Below are positions 1 to 7,590 of a DNA stretch of 64,000 nt, in pieces. The notes beneath the pieces are model-generated. The model had not been told where the DNA came from. It worked only from the letters and a program-made list of their open reading frames with translations, and searched no databases. A program made the translations under genes and the position numbers. The stretch is taken from assembly GCA_026394395.1 (NCBI GenBank), contig JAPKYK010000001.1, forward strand, positions 1 to 64,000, given 5' to 3'. Origin of the DNA: Methanomassiliicoccales archaeon (lineage in GTDB: Archaea; Thermoplasmatota; Thermoplasmata; Methanomassiliicoccales; UBA472). Position 1 is the first letter of the stretch. Each line of letters begins with the position of its first letter.

Positions 1-462
1 ATCCACCACCCCTGATATGTATCCCTTGTCAATCATTCCTTCTCGAATGAGTTTCTTCAAGAATCCTATAGATCCAGTCGTGATTATCTTGTCAATGCAC
101 GGAAATCTCTCTCGAATATCGGGTATTCTTCTTATCTCCTGGAACTTGCTCAACCCGGTTTGATCGTCCATGACCAGAACGACGTTGGTATCCGTCTCTT
201 CGTTAAGACTCACCGCTAGCGCCATCGCCGTTAGTTCTCCTTCATGTAATCCCGGGAACACGTTTCGATATTCTTTCAAGAAGACAGAACCAGGCTCGCT
301 TAGAGATTCTTGTATGTTGATGTTATCAGGCAAACCGGCTCCAAATTCCTCTTGAATCTTCGGCGTCACGACGAGATCGTAGTCGCCACAGCAATCTGCA
401 ACTTCAATAGAGGTAATAGACTCGAATAGGGTGATGAGGCAACAAGTATCGAATATCTTCAC
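1..462 (-). CDS. PIN-domain-like protein (toxin-type nuclease), partial at window edge
   Basis: An open frame runs leftward from a GTG at 462 (or a TTG at 468) through position 1 with no stop, so the C-terminus is missing. The product starts TVKIFDTCCLITLF, which has the PIN-domain pattern of a first beta strand ending in an Asp. Further acidic residues follow in a GEL segment and a VMDDQ segment, where PIN nucleases place metal ligands. PIN proteins are single-strand RNases, usually the toxin of a VapBC-type pair. The start overlaps or touches the stop of the upstream antitoxin-like gene at 465, so the two are translationally coupled. The shadow reading on the other strand was ignored. Family assignment is from the motif pattern only. 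Confidence 0.6.
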   Translation of the reverse strand, partial: MKIFDTCCLITLFESITSIEVADCCGDYDLVVTPKIQEEFGAGLPDNINIQESLSEPGSVFLKEYRNVFPGLHEGELTAMALAVSLNEETDTNVVLVMDDQTGLSKFQEIRRIPDIRERFPCIDKIITTGSIGFLKKLIREGMIDKGYISGVVD

Positions 463-464
463 AG

Positions 465-1037
465 TCAACTTCTCACCCTATGCTTTGCTAGTCTTGACTC
501 AAAATCACGAAGTGGTATCCCAGCGATATTCGCTCCTTTAGTGATTGATACCTTGCCTTCGCGAACCATTTTCAATGCAAGTGGGATTCTTCTATTCAAT
601 ATCCTCTCTTCAATTTCTGAGTTCTTGGCGTAGTCTGGGTCTTGGGTGTACGTGAATACTAGTATTTCGTCAACAGATAGAGAGGCGACAAATGAGGCTA
701 CCTCTCTTATTTTGAATCTGTCCGATTCTTTGGACGGAGCAATCTCATTGATGTCTTCGATTGCTGCCAAGTTGATTCTTGATCCATGGTCATTGAATCG
801 AAGTACCCATTGGTACTGAGCCAGCTCATCGTTGACTACTCGCACAGACTCGCTATATGCGCCATATCTATGTGGGACAAAACCGAAATCCTTTGGATCT
901 CGCCCCAACGCTTTCATTGTCAAGAAGATTAGTTTCTGAAGGTGAACATCTGTCTTAACCCCATCCTTGATCTGGCTAACAGTAAACAGAACCAGTTTGT
1001 GTTTCGCATCGAGCCGTCTTAAGGGTATGGTTGGCAA
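465..1037 (-). CDS. Two-domain antitoxin-like protein (YwgA/Panacea-like N-terminus plus UPF0175-like C-terminus)
   Basis: A 190-aa protein with a TTG start at 1037, overlapping the end of the upstream 79-aa gene by 19 nt. The N-terminal part (about residues 25-75) has an LQKLIFL segment followed by a YGAYSESV segment, the layout of YwgA/SocA-like antitoxin domains. The last 40 residues (PLALKMVREGKVSITKGANIAGI and on) resemble the UPF0175 helix-turn-helix found in antitoxins paired with PIN toxins. The PIN-like gene follows directly. The likely role is to neutralise the toxin and repress the operon. The combination of both domains in one chain is my inference from sequence pattern. Confidence 0.5.
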   Translation of the reverse strand: MPTIPLRRLDAKHKLVLFTVSQIKDGVKTDVHLQKLIFLTMKALGRDPKDFGFVPHRYGAYSESVRVVNDELAQYQWVLRFNDHGSRINLAAIEDINEIAPSKESDRFKIREVASFVASLSVDEILVFTYTQDPDYAKNSEIEERILNRRIPLALKMVREGKVSITKGANIAGIPLRDFESRLAKHRVRS

Positions 1038-1258
1038 CCTTTCACCGCCCCGATGGCTTTCAAACCATTCATAAGCTCCTTATATTCGACTTTTTCAGTT
1101 AGATTGATGGTGGCCTCTATCACTGACTTGACTTCTTCTATATCATAATTGAATGAAGTGTCTAATATACTGAAGGATTTTGTTGAGTCAAACTGATTCT
1201 TCTTAGCACCTTGCTTCTTTATCGTTATTTCTCCCCATCGCTTCTCTGCAACTCTCAT
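1019..1258 (-). CDS. Small hypothetical protein, first gene of the PIN operon
   Basis: A 79-aa frame with an ATG at 1258, overlapping the following antitoxin-like gene by 19 nt. The sequence is charged and has no transmembrane segment or recognised motif. The middle (SILDTSFNYDIEEVKSVIEATINL) looks like an alpha/beta segment. An AT-rich region with a short direct repeat lies just upstream. Base composition matches the neighbouring accessory genes. I do not recognise a family. It could be a third component of the toxin-antitoxin operon. Confidence 0.45.
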   Translation of the reverse strand: MRVAEKRWGEITIKKQGAKKNQFDSTKSFSILDTSFNYDIEEVKSVIEATINLTEKVEYKELMNGLKAIGAVKGCQPYP

Positions 1259-1281
1259 CGATGATACCTTATTTCTATTAT

Positions 1282-1302
1282 TGGTTATACTAATGGTTAT
1301 AC
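1282..1302. promoter_or_regulatory. Direct repeat TGGTTATAC upstream of the PIN operon; candidate operator
   Basis: TGGTTATAC occurs at 1282-1290 and 1294-1302, 24 bp before the start codon of the leftward operon. The 1259-1510 gap is otherwise AT-rich and must hold divergent promoters for the PIN operon and the methyltransferase. A repeat at this place suits autoregulation by the antitoxin; this is inference. Confidence 0.35.
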
Positions 1303-1510
1303 CATATATTCAATTAACCATTAATAAAAGTTAGTATTGGCGTGCATTGTTAATTTAGTGTTGATAAATAACTAGTATCTAGTCGGACGGTAAATAATGC
1401 ATAAAAACAGGTGAAAAATAATTATTATATATCGCATATTATTGAAATAAATCAATGACAATTTAATTGTACAGGTCAGAACCCTTAGTGCTCTCGTTGT
1501 TTAGGAGCGC

Positions 1511-2884
1511 ATGGACTTGAAGACCAACGCTATCTATTGTGGAGATTGCCAGAACGTTATCGGCAACACAAATGAGTTCCCCGACGATTGTGTTGAGCTG
1601 ATCTATATAGACCCGCCATTCTTCTCCTCCAGAACTTATGAAGTGCTTTGGAATGACGGCTACGAGCTACGTGCCTTCGAAGACAGATGGAAAGGTGGTA
1701 TCGAGAATTATGTAGCCTGGATGGAGGGTAAACTGAGGGAGTGCGAAAGAATTCTCAAGAAGGGAGGTACTATGTATCTTCACTGTGATTGGCACGCCTC
1801 TCATTATCTTAAAGTGCAAATGGACCATATCTTCGGCATCAATAATTTTATCAACGAAATCGTTTGGAAGCGGTCATCCGCACACGGGGATGCGAAACAA
1901 GGTGCTACGCATTTTGGTAGGGTGCATGACACTATCCTTGTGTATTCCTCAGGACCAAAACTAAAAACCTGGAACACTCAATATGTCGATTACGACGAGC
2001 GTTACGTAGATGGTTATTATAAGCACATAGAGGAAAAAACAGGTCGGCGTTATCAACTCGGAGATTTAACTGCGGCAAAACCCGGAGGCGACACATCTTA
2101 TGAATGGAAGGGTGTAAAACCTCCCGCGGGACGGTATTGGGCTTATTCCAAAGAAAATATGGAGGAGTTCGATAGAGAAGGTAGAATCCAGTATCCAGAT
2201 AAACCGGGTGGGATGCCACGGTACAAGAGATACTTAGATGAAATGTTGGGGATGCCGGTACAAGATGTATGGGACGATATTGATGTTATACTAAGTAAAT
2301 CGAAAGAACGATTAGGATACCCAACTCAGAAACCCGAAGCCCTCTTAAGACGGATAATAGAAACATCCTCCAACCCAGGAGACGTTGTTCTTGACCCGAT
2401 GTGTGGTTGCGGCACAGCCATCGCTGTCGCTCAGAAGATGGGAAGGAAGTGGGTAGGTATCGATGTTTCCCCCACTGCTTGCAGGCTTATGGCAAACAGG
2501 TTACGCAGTGCGGGGGCTCAGACCATTGAGCTAATCGGGATGCCTCATACGATGGAAGAGGTGAAAGGCCTCCAGCCTTTCGAGTTCCAGAACTGGATTC
2601 TTCAGAAGATGATGGGCAGGGTCTCACCGCGTAAGACCGGTGATATGGGCATCGATGGCTACCTGTTCGACGGTACGCCGATTCAAGTCAAGCAGTCAGA
2701 GGACATCGGTCGCAACGTTGTGGACAACTTCGAGACGGCCATAAAGAGGGCGAAGAAGACCAAGGGAATAATTGTCGCCTTCAGCTTCGGAAAGGGCGCA
2801 TATGAGGAAGTTGCCAGGGCGAAGAACCAGGACGGGCTCGATATACAATTAAAGCCCGTTCAGGAAATTATTGATGAGAATTGA
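1511..2884 (+). CDS. Beta-class DNA methyltransferase fused to an Mrr-like nuclease domain
   Basis: A 457-aa protein with an AGGAG ribosome site 7 nt before the ATG. Motif IV reads DPPF at residues 34-37, and the AdoMet-binding motif I (LDPMCGCGTA) lies near residue 296, the IV-then-I order of beta-class amino-methyltransferases (N6-adenine or N4-cytosine). The last 80 residues form a second domain: GDMGIDGYLF, then IQVKQ, the D...QxK signature of Mrr-type PD-(D/E)XK nucleases. One chain may therefore both modify and cut DNA, or use the domain for DNA recognition. No stand-alone nuclease lies nearby. The neighbours are a winged-helix protein and a second methyltransferase. Composition is AT-rich compared with the core genes, suggesting transfer. 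Confidence 0.8.
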   Translation: MDLKTNAIYCGDCQNVIGNTNEFPDDCVELIYIDPPFFSSRTYEVLWNDGYELRAFEDRWKGGIENYVAWMEGKLRECERILKKGGTMYLHCDWHASHYLKVQMDHIFGINNFINEIVWKRSSAHGDAKQGATHFGRVHDTILVYSSGPKLKTWNTQYVDYDERYVDGYYKHIEEKTGRRYQLGDLTAAKPGGDTSYEWKGVKPPAGRYWAYSKENMEEFDREGRIQYPDKPGGMPRYKRYLDEMLGMPVQDVWDDIDVILSKSKERLGYPTQKPEALLRRIIETSSNPGDVVLDPMCGCGTAIAVAQKMGRKWVGIDVSPTACRLMANRLRSAGAQTIELIGMPHTMEEVKGLQPFEFQNWILQKMMGRVSPRKTGDMGIDGYLFDGTPIQVKQSEDIGRNVVDNFETAIKRAKKTKGIIVAFSFGKGAYEEVARAKNQDGLDIQLKPVQEIIDEN

Positions 2885-2955
2885 GTTCATGGTTGTTGTA
2901 TGTTTTTGATTTAACAGAGTTATAGAAATGGGCCAACAGGATGAATTGTTGTTAT

Positions 2956-3330
2956 TCATCCAATATCATCATCTTCTTTCAGGACATCAAGATCGGGGAC
3001 TTTGTAATATCTCCTGAAATTCTCGTTTACCCGAATCCTTCTCTCGATGATCTTCTGACTCCTATTATCTAATGCTCCTTCATATCTGATCAATTCTTCT
3101 TGTATTGCGATAATGAAGAACCCTTTCGAACTCGCCCCGATTGGGACATCTGTTTTTATCAGAATCTGCGATACGATGTCTCTAACGGGAACATGTGTGG
3201 CACTTTGAGGAATTTTAAGACGGCGGCCAATTTCATCCGCGCTGATTGCATATGCTTCTCCGACATGCTCATTGAGTATGTCAAGTACAGCTTTCTCATC
3301 CTTCTCCAGTTTTACCATATTAATCCCCAT
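2956..3330 (-). CDS. Winged helix-turn-helix protein next to methyltransferases
   Basis: A 124-aa protein whose first 90 residues look like a winged helix: helices around KAVLDILNEH and SADEIGRRLKIP, then a wing (SKGFFIIAI). The rest is helical and basic, ending in an acidic tail. An internal Met at residue 5 (3318) could also be the start. The gene lies between two methyltransferase genes and follows the second one on the same strand. A control or specificity role for a restriction-modification locus is possible but unproven. No nuclease motif is visible. Confidence 0.5.
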   Translation of the reverse strand: MGINMVKLEKDEKAVLDILNEHVGEAYAISADEIGRRLKIPQSATHVPVRDIVSQILIKTDVPIGASSKGFFIIAIQEELIRYEGALDNRSQKIIERRIRVNENFRRYYKVPDLDVLKEDDDIG

Positions 3331-3382
3331 TATAATGGCAGATATGAATAGAATAACCGACTATCTATTCTTTCTGAAGGAA

Positions 3383-4276
3383 CTAATCTGAGAACGAATA
3401 GACTGCTTCCCTCATTTCTGGCTGAATATCGTAGTAGTGGACTTTCTTTCTTATCAATTCCTTGAAATCTTCTCCATCTTTAGTGTCGAAGCCGATCTCA
3501 TATCCAATGCTTGAACGTCCCATCTCACAAGCTGCTTTCGTCGTGGTCCCGCTACCAAGGAATGGGTCAAGGACTGTATCGCCCGGGAATGTGAACATCT
3601 TAATCAATCGCTTTGGCAAATCGACTGGAAACATGGCTATGTGACCCTTCTGTGAGATGCCGTTAAATTTCCAGTGACCCGAGAACAGTTCTCTCCAGTC
3701 ATCTATATTAATGCGAGATTGTTCAACAACTTCCTTAGAAACCTTTGGCGGATCTCCCACTTTCTTGAAGATCGCTATGTACTCATAATCCAGACTGAGA
3801 TAGCCATTCCTCGGACGCCCGTAACTCCCCATTACATTAGCGCCGCCACTCGTGTTGGTGGTTGAAATCTTCTGCCATATTATGCTGCCTAGATAAACGA
3901 CCGAATCTGAATGATTCCGGGCAATCGAGTTTACTATCATTGCATGAATTGGAACGATTTGATAAGGAGTCATTTTGGTTGCGGAGAGGTACATATCGCC
4001 AATATTGATGCATAGCCTACACCCAGGATGGAGAACTCGAATCGACTCTGCCCATACAATATTGAGATTGTCGATATACTCAGTCAATGAGTCACGATAG
4101 CCGATCTGATTATCATGGCCGTAATCCTTGATATTCCAATAAGGCGGCGATGTGACGACCAAATGAACGGACTCATCCGGTATTTCATTCATCTTCCGCG
4201 AGTCCTTGAAGAATATTCTATGAGTAATATTTGGTCTGGTAACCTCACAGACCCGATCCGCCGCTATCACACTCAT
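3383..4276 (-). CDS. DNA methyltransferase of the SPPY type (probable N4-cytosine)
   Basis: The ATG at 4276 is chosen because AGGAGTG lies 7 nt upstream; the frame is open 30 nt further. The catalytic motif is TSPPYWN (SPPY at residues 43-46), typical of N4-cytosine methyltransferases. The AdoMet site VLDPFLGSGTT lies near residue 235, again in beta-class order. The length of about 297 aa is normal for an orphan or type II methyltransferase. It lies head-to-tail with the winged-helix gene and faces the methyltransferase-nuclease fusion. Two methyltransferases with different catalytic motifs suggest either two target bases at one site or two separate systems. Confidence 0.8.
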   Translation of the reverse strand: MSVIAADRVCEVTRPNITHRIFFKDSRKMNEIPDESVHLVVTSPPYWNIKDYGHDNQIGYRDSLTEYIDNLNIVWAESIRVLHPGCRLCINIGDMYLSATKMTPYQIVPIHAMIVNSIARNHSDSVVYLGSIIWQKISTTNTSGGANVMGSYGRPRNGYLSLDYEYIAIFKKVGDPPKVSKEVVEQSRINIDDWRELFSGHWKFNGISQKGHIAMFPVDLPKRLIKMFTFPGDTVLDPFLGSGTTTKAACEMGRSSIGYEIGFDTKDGEDFKELIRKKVHYYDIQPEMREAVYSFSD

Positions 4277-4375
4277 TGTTTTCACTCCTGAAATAAATAT
4301 AGACACTCTACTATCTAGACTTTTCTATAATAATTAATTAAGTGTAATCTCCCGACTTTAAGTGTAGGTGAGTTT

Positions 4376-4510
4376 TTAATGTAAAATCGTGCGAGCCCAT
4401 TGTATCAAATCCCCCCATCCGTTCTCAATCGGTAGGTCCAGCCCTGCTTTTTGCGCTGGCGTCATTCCACCAAGCGCCATATGCGGCCTGGGGGAGTTGC
4501 ACTGGATTAC
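4376..4510 (-). pseudogene. Remnant of a transposase/integrase C-terminus
   Basis: Read leftward from 4510, the frame gives VIQCNSPRPHMALGG, then MTPAQKAGL and a further 21 residues to a TAA at 4376-4378. The RPHMALGGMTPAQKAGL stretch is the characteristic end of rve-type (IS481/IS3-like) transposases. Only about 45 residues remain; the DDE catalytic region is absent. The frame can be followed a few codons further right (KEF), so it overlaps the end of the AbrB gene in another frame. It is a decayed insertion sequence end. Confidence 0.7.
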
Positions 4511-4692
4511 AAATTCTTTACAGCCTCAACTTTAATACAGATTACGCCATTCTTCTCCGCTTCCAGCTTCCATCTCAGGCGGTCCCCCTCTTTTAGCTCG
4601 AACTGTTTGATGATGCTTGATGGAACAGTGGTCCTTAAAGAATCACTGGCCTTGTTCGCTCTCGTCAAAGAAGTGATCTGACCGGTTGCCAT
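4507..4692 (-). CDS. AbrB/SpoVT-type DNA-binding protein
   Basis: A swapped-hairpin AbrB protein of 61 aa from the ATG at 4692 (67 aa from 4710). The core KASDSLRTTVPSSIIKQFELKEGD matches archaeal AbrB-like regulators, which bind DNA as dimers and often serve as antitoxins or transition regulators. Its last codons overlap the transposase remnant in another frame, so the native C-terminus may have been replaced. It has no obvious toxin partner; the flanking genes are mobile. Confidence 0.7.
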   Translation of the reverse strand: MATGQITSLTRANKASDSLRTTVPSSIIKQFELKEGDRLRWKLEAEKNGVICIKVEAVKNL

Positions 4693-4847
4693 GATATTGA
4701 TAAGGTGCATCGGACTATTTCAATATTTTCTACCAATATTTCTATCTACTATTCTATCTAACAATTATTAACCAGTATTTTTTCATCATGCCTACCAAAA
4801 ATCATATATAATAGTCATGTAATAGGTAACATTATAGGTAGAATAAC

Positions 4848-6116
4848 ATGGTAAACAAAGATGGTACGAACGTGCAAGCGGATGATGCAAGGGCCGAACG
4901 CGGTAAGGCCATAGCGCTCATTCCGGGCGCGGTCAAGGAGATCAAATCTGGCCTATTCACTGTTCAATCACAAAGCGGGGTGGGCACCTACCGCGTGGAG
5001 AACAATCGTGGATGGAAGTGTAATTGTCCGGATTTCATCACCAGGGGCGTTGAGTGCAAACACATCATCGCAGTTCAATATCATCTGAAAGAGAAGAGAG
5101 GGGCGCCCGATGCTGTCCCATCTAAGAAGGAGCGCGTTACCATCGGTCAGGATTGGTCGGCCTACAACACCGCTCAGATTGAGGAGGTACGCCTGTTCGA
5201 CTCGTTATTGAGCGAACTTGTCGAAGGCATAGAAGAACCTGAACATATCATGGGGCGGCCTCGCCTTCCGCTCAACGAACAATTGTTCTGTGCTGTCCAG
5301 AAGGTCTATTCACAATTATCAAGCCGCCGCGCATCCGGACTATATAAGAATGCCAATGAAAGAGGTCAGATCGACCACGCGCCCCATTTCAACGCTCCAT
5401 CGAAATTGTTCAATCGGGGGGATATTACACCCATCCTTCACGAACTGGTGATGTTGTCGGCCCTGCCGGTCGTTGATATGGAAACGGATTTCGCCGTGGA
5501 TTCGACGGGTTTCAGAACGACCACGTTCAACGCCTTTAATGGAGAGAAGCATGGCGTCAGGAAGAAACATAACTGGCTGAAAGCCCACCTATGCACCGGG
5601 GTAAGCACGAACATAGTCACCAGCGTGGTCATCACCGATGCTAACGGCAGCGATTCGGGGCAGTTCGAGACGCTGGTCAAGAAGACCGCCGATGGTTTCC
5701 TGATCCATGAGGTCTCGGCGGACATGGCTTATTCTTCCAGACCAAACCTTGACCTCATCGAGGAGCTTGGTGGTACGGCGTTCATCCCATTCAAGAGCAA
5801 TGCAATAGCGAAGGCCAAGGGTTCAGCTGCCTGGAATAGGATGTATCATTATTTCCAGATGAACCGCGAGGAGTTCATGGAGCACTATCATAAGAGGTCG
5901 AACGTGGAGGCTACCAATGCCGCCATCAAGAGGAAGTTCGGAGAAACATTAAAATCAAAGAACCCGACCGCGCAGACGAACGAACTATTGGCGAAGATCG
6001 TGGCCTACAATATCACGGTCATCATCCATGAGATGTACGAGAATGGGGTTGAGCCGGACTTCCTGCACTTAAAGTCGTTATCCTGCACCCAAATCATGGG
6101 TGCCGAGGTGGTTTAG
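4848..6116 (+). CDS. DDE transposase with N-terminal SWIM zinc finger
   Basis: A 422-aa protein. Residues 56-72 form a SWIM zinc finger (C58, C60, C70, H72: CxC...CxH). The catalytic part has Asp in AVDSTGFR (about residue 217), Asp in SADMAYSS (about 292) and Glu in RSNVEATNA (about 354), a complete DDE triad of the IS4/IS5-like fold. A basic KRKFGE stretch follows the Glu. The reading frame is intact, so the element may be active. I could not identify terminal inverted repeats or a target duplication by eye in 4711-4847 or 6117-6172. A transposase remnant lies 340 bp to the left, so the spot is a repeated insertion target. Confidence 0.8.
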   Translation: MVNKDGTNVQADDARAERGKAIALIPGAVKEIKSGLFTVQSQSGVGTYRVENNRGWKCNCPDFITRGVECKHIIAVQYHLKEKRGAPDAVPSKKERVTIGQDWSAYNTAQIEEVRLFDSLLSELVEGIEEPEHIMGRPRLPLNEQLFCAVQKVYSQLSSRRASGLYKNANERGQIDHAPHFNAPSKLFNRGDITPILHELVMLSALPVVDMETDFAVDSTGFRTTTFNAFNGEKHGVRKKHNWLKAHLCTGVSTNIVTSVVITDANGSDSGQFETLVKKTADGFLIHEVSADMAYSSRPNLDLIEELGGTAFIPFKSNAIAKAKGSAAWNRMYHYFQMNREEFMEHYHKRSNVEATNAAIKRKFGETLKSKNPTAQTNELLAKIVAYNITVIIHEMYENGVEPDFLHLKSLSCTQIMGAEVV

Positions 6117-6124
6117 GTGCAAAG

Positions 6125-6150
6125 CCTCATGGAGGCAAATCCTTTTTTAT
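6125..6150 (+). terminator. Short hairpin plus T-run after the transposase; T-run doubles as purE TATA box
   Basis: GCCTC at 6125-6129 pairs with GAGGC at 6133-6137, followed by CCTTTTTTATTTG. This can end the transposase transcript. The T/A run also lies about 26 bp before the ATG at 6173, the right distance for a TATA box of a leaderless purE message. Both roles are inferred. Confidence 0.4.
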
Positions 6151-6172
6151 TTGAAACATGTCAGTGGCCATT

Positions 6173-6640
6173 ATGCCCGCGGTTCTCATCATTCTCGGGA
6201 GCAAGAGCGACGTGGAAGTAGGCCGCAAGGCCTTGGACCTTTTGCAGCGCTTCGGCGTGGAGGCCAACATGGTGGTGGCCTCGGCCCATCGGACCCCTGA
6301 CCGGGTGAAGGAGCTGGTGGGGCAGAGCGGGGCGGACGTTTTCATCGCCATCGCCGGGCTGGCCGCGGCATTGCCTGGGGCGGTCGCGTCCTTCACCTCC
6401 AAGCCGGTCATCGGCGTGCCGGTCTCCGGGAAGCTGGGGCTGGACTCCATACTCTCCATCGTGCAGATGCCCCCGGGCATCCCCGTGGCCTGCGTGGGCC
6501 TGGACCGGGGGGACAACGCCGCGCTGCTAGCCATATCCATGCTTTCACTGAGCGACAAGCGCCTGGCCAAGGAGCTTGTCGCCTACCGCCAGGAGATGGC
6601 GGAAAAGGTGGAGAACGATTCCCAAGAGGTGCAGGTCTGA
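6173..6640 (+). CDS. purE: PurE, N5-CAIR mutase / AIR carboxylase
   Basis: Catalyses the carboxylation step that forms CAIR in purine synthesis. The sequence opens with ILGSKSD, contains [12 protein letters not shown] and ends the fold with the GLDRGDNAA segment, all hallmarks of PurE. The ATG at 6173 is preferred over the one at 6158, since PurE proteins start directly with the first strand and a TATA-like run sits at leaderless distance. Its stop overlaps the guaAB start (TGATG), so the two purine genes are coupled. This is the first core-composition gene after the accessory island. Confidence 0.93.
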   Translation: MPAVLIILGSKSDVEVGRKALDLLQRFGVEANMVVASAHRTPDRVKELVGQSGADVFIAIAGLAAALPGAVASFTSKPVIGVPVSGKLGLDSILSIVQMPPGIPVACVGLDRGDNAALLAISMLSLSDKRLAKELVAYRQEMAEKVENDSQEVQV

Positions 6641-7587
6641 TGTTCGACCCCCAGACGTTCGTGGAAGAGAAGATCGAGGAACTGAGAGCGAAGATCACCG
6701 GGAAGGCCGTCATCGCCTGCTCCGGCGGCGTGGACAGCACCGTGGCCGCCGTGCTGGTGGACCGGGCCATCGGCGAGCGCCTGCTCACGGTCTACGTGGA
6801 CACCGGCCTCATGCGCAAGGGCGAGACCGACGGCGTCCGCTCCATGTTCGACCGGTTGAAGGTGCACTACAAGATCGTCGACGCCTCGGAAGAGTTCTTC
6901 AACGCCCTGAAGGGGCAGATCGACCCGGAGAAGAAGAGGAAAGTCATCGGGGAGCGCTTCATACGCGTCTTCGAGCGCGAGGCCAAGGGGTTCGGCGCCG
7001 ATCACTTGGTACAAGGTACGATCGCCCCCGACTGGATAGAGAGCGGGGATGGGGTGCGGGACACCATAAAGAGCCATCACAACGTCGGCGGGCTGCCCAA
7101 GGACATGTCCCTCAAGTTGGTCGAGCCGCTGTGGGACCTATACAAGGACGAGGTGCGGGCGGTGGCCCGCTACCTGGGCGTGGAGGTCTCGGAAAGACAG
7201 CCCTTCCCCGGACCAGCCCTGGCCATCAGGATCATCGGCGAGGCCACGCCAGAAGCCGTCAGCGTTGTCCGGGAGGCCTGCGCCATAGTCGAGGAGGAGC
7301 TGGAAGCGGCGTCCAACAAAGGACAGATGACCATACCGTGGCAGTACTTCGCCGTGCTATTGCCGGTGCAGTCGGTGGGTGTGCAGGGCGACCGCCGGGC
7401 CTACGGACGCACCATAGCCATCCGTTCCGTCGAATCGGTCGACGCCATGACCGCGGTCTTCTCTCACATTCCCTACGACGTGCTAGAGCGAATCTCGCTG
7501 CGCATAACCAACGAGATGAAGGCCGACGTGAACCGGGTGGTCTACGACGTCACGCACAAGCCCCCGGCCACCATAGAGTGGGAGTGA
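6640..7587 (+). CDS. guaAB: GMP synthase, ATP pyrophosphatase (synthetase) subunit B
   Basis: A 315-aa subunit that adenylates XMP and accepts ammonia to form GMP. The PP-loop SGGVDSTV lies near residue 29, and the C-terminal dimerisation domain ends ITNEMKADVNRVVYDVTHKPPATIEWE in full, the normal GuaA C-terminus. In archaea the enzyme is split, and the glutaminase subunit is encoded at 8403-8978, separated here by a convergent HAD gene. Start overlaps the purE stop by one base. Confidence 0.95.
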   Translation: MFDPQTFVEEKIEELRAKITGKAVIACSGGVDSTVAAVLVDRAIGERLLTVYVDTGLMRKGETDGVRSMFDRLKVHYKIVDASEEFFNALKGQIDPEKKRKVIGERFIRVFEREAKGFGADHLVQGTIAPDWIESGDGVRDTIKSHHNVGGLPKDMSLKLVEPLWDLYKDEVRAVARYLGVEVSERQPFPGPALAIRIIGEATPEAVSVVREACAIVEEELEAASNKGQMTIPWQYFAVLLPVQSVGVQGDRRAYGRTIAIRSVESVDAMTAVFSHIPYDVLERISLRITNEMKADVNRVVYDVTHKPPATIEWE

Positions 7588-7590
7588 AGC

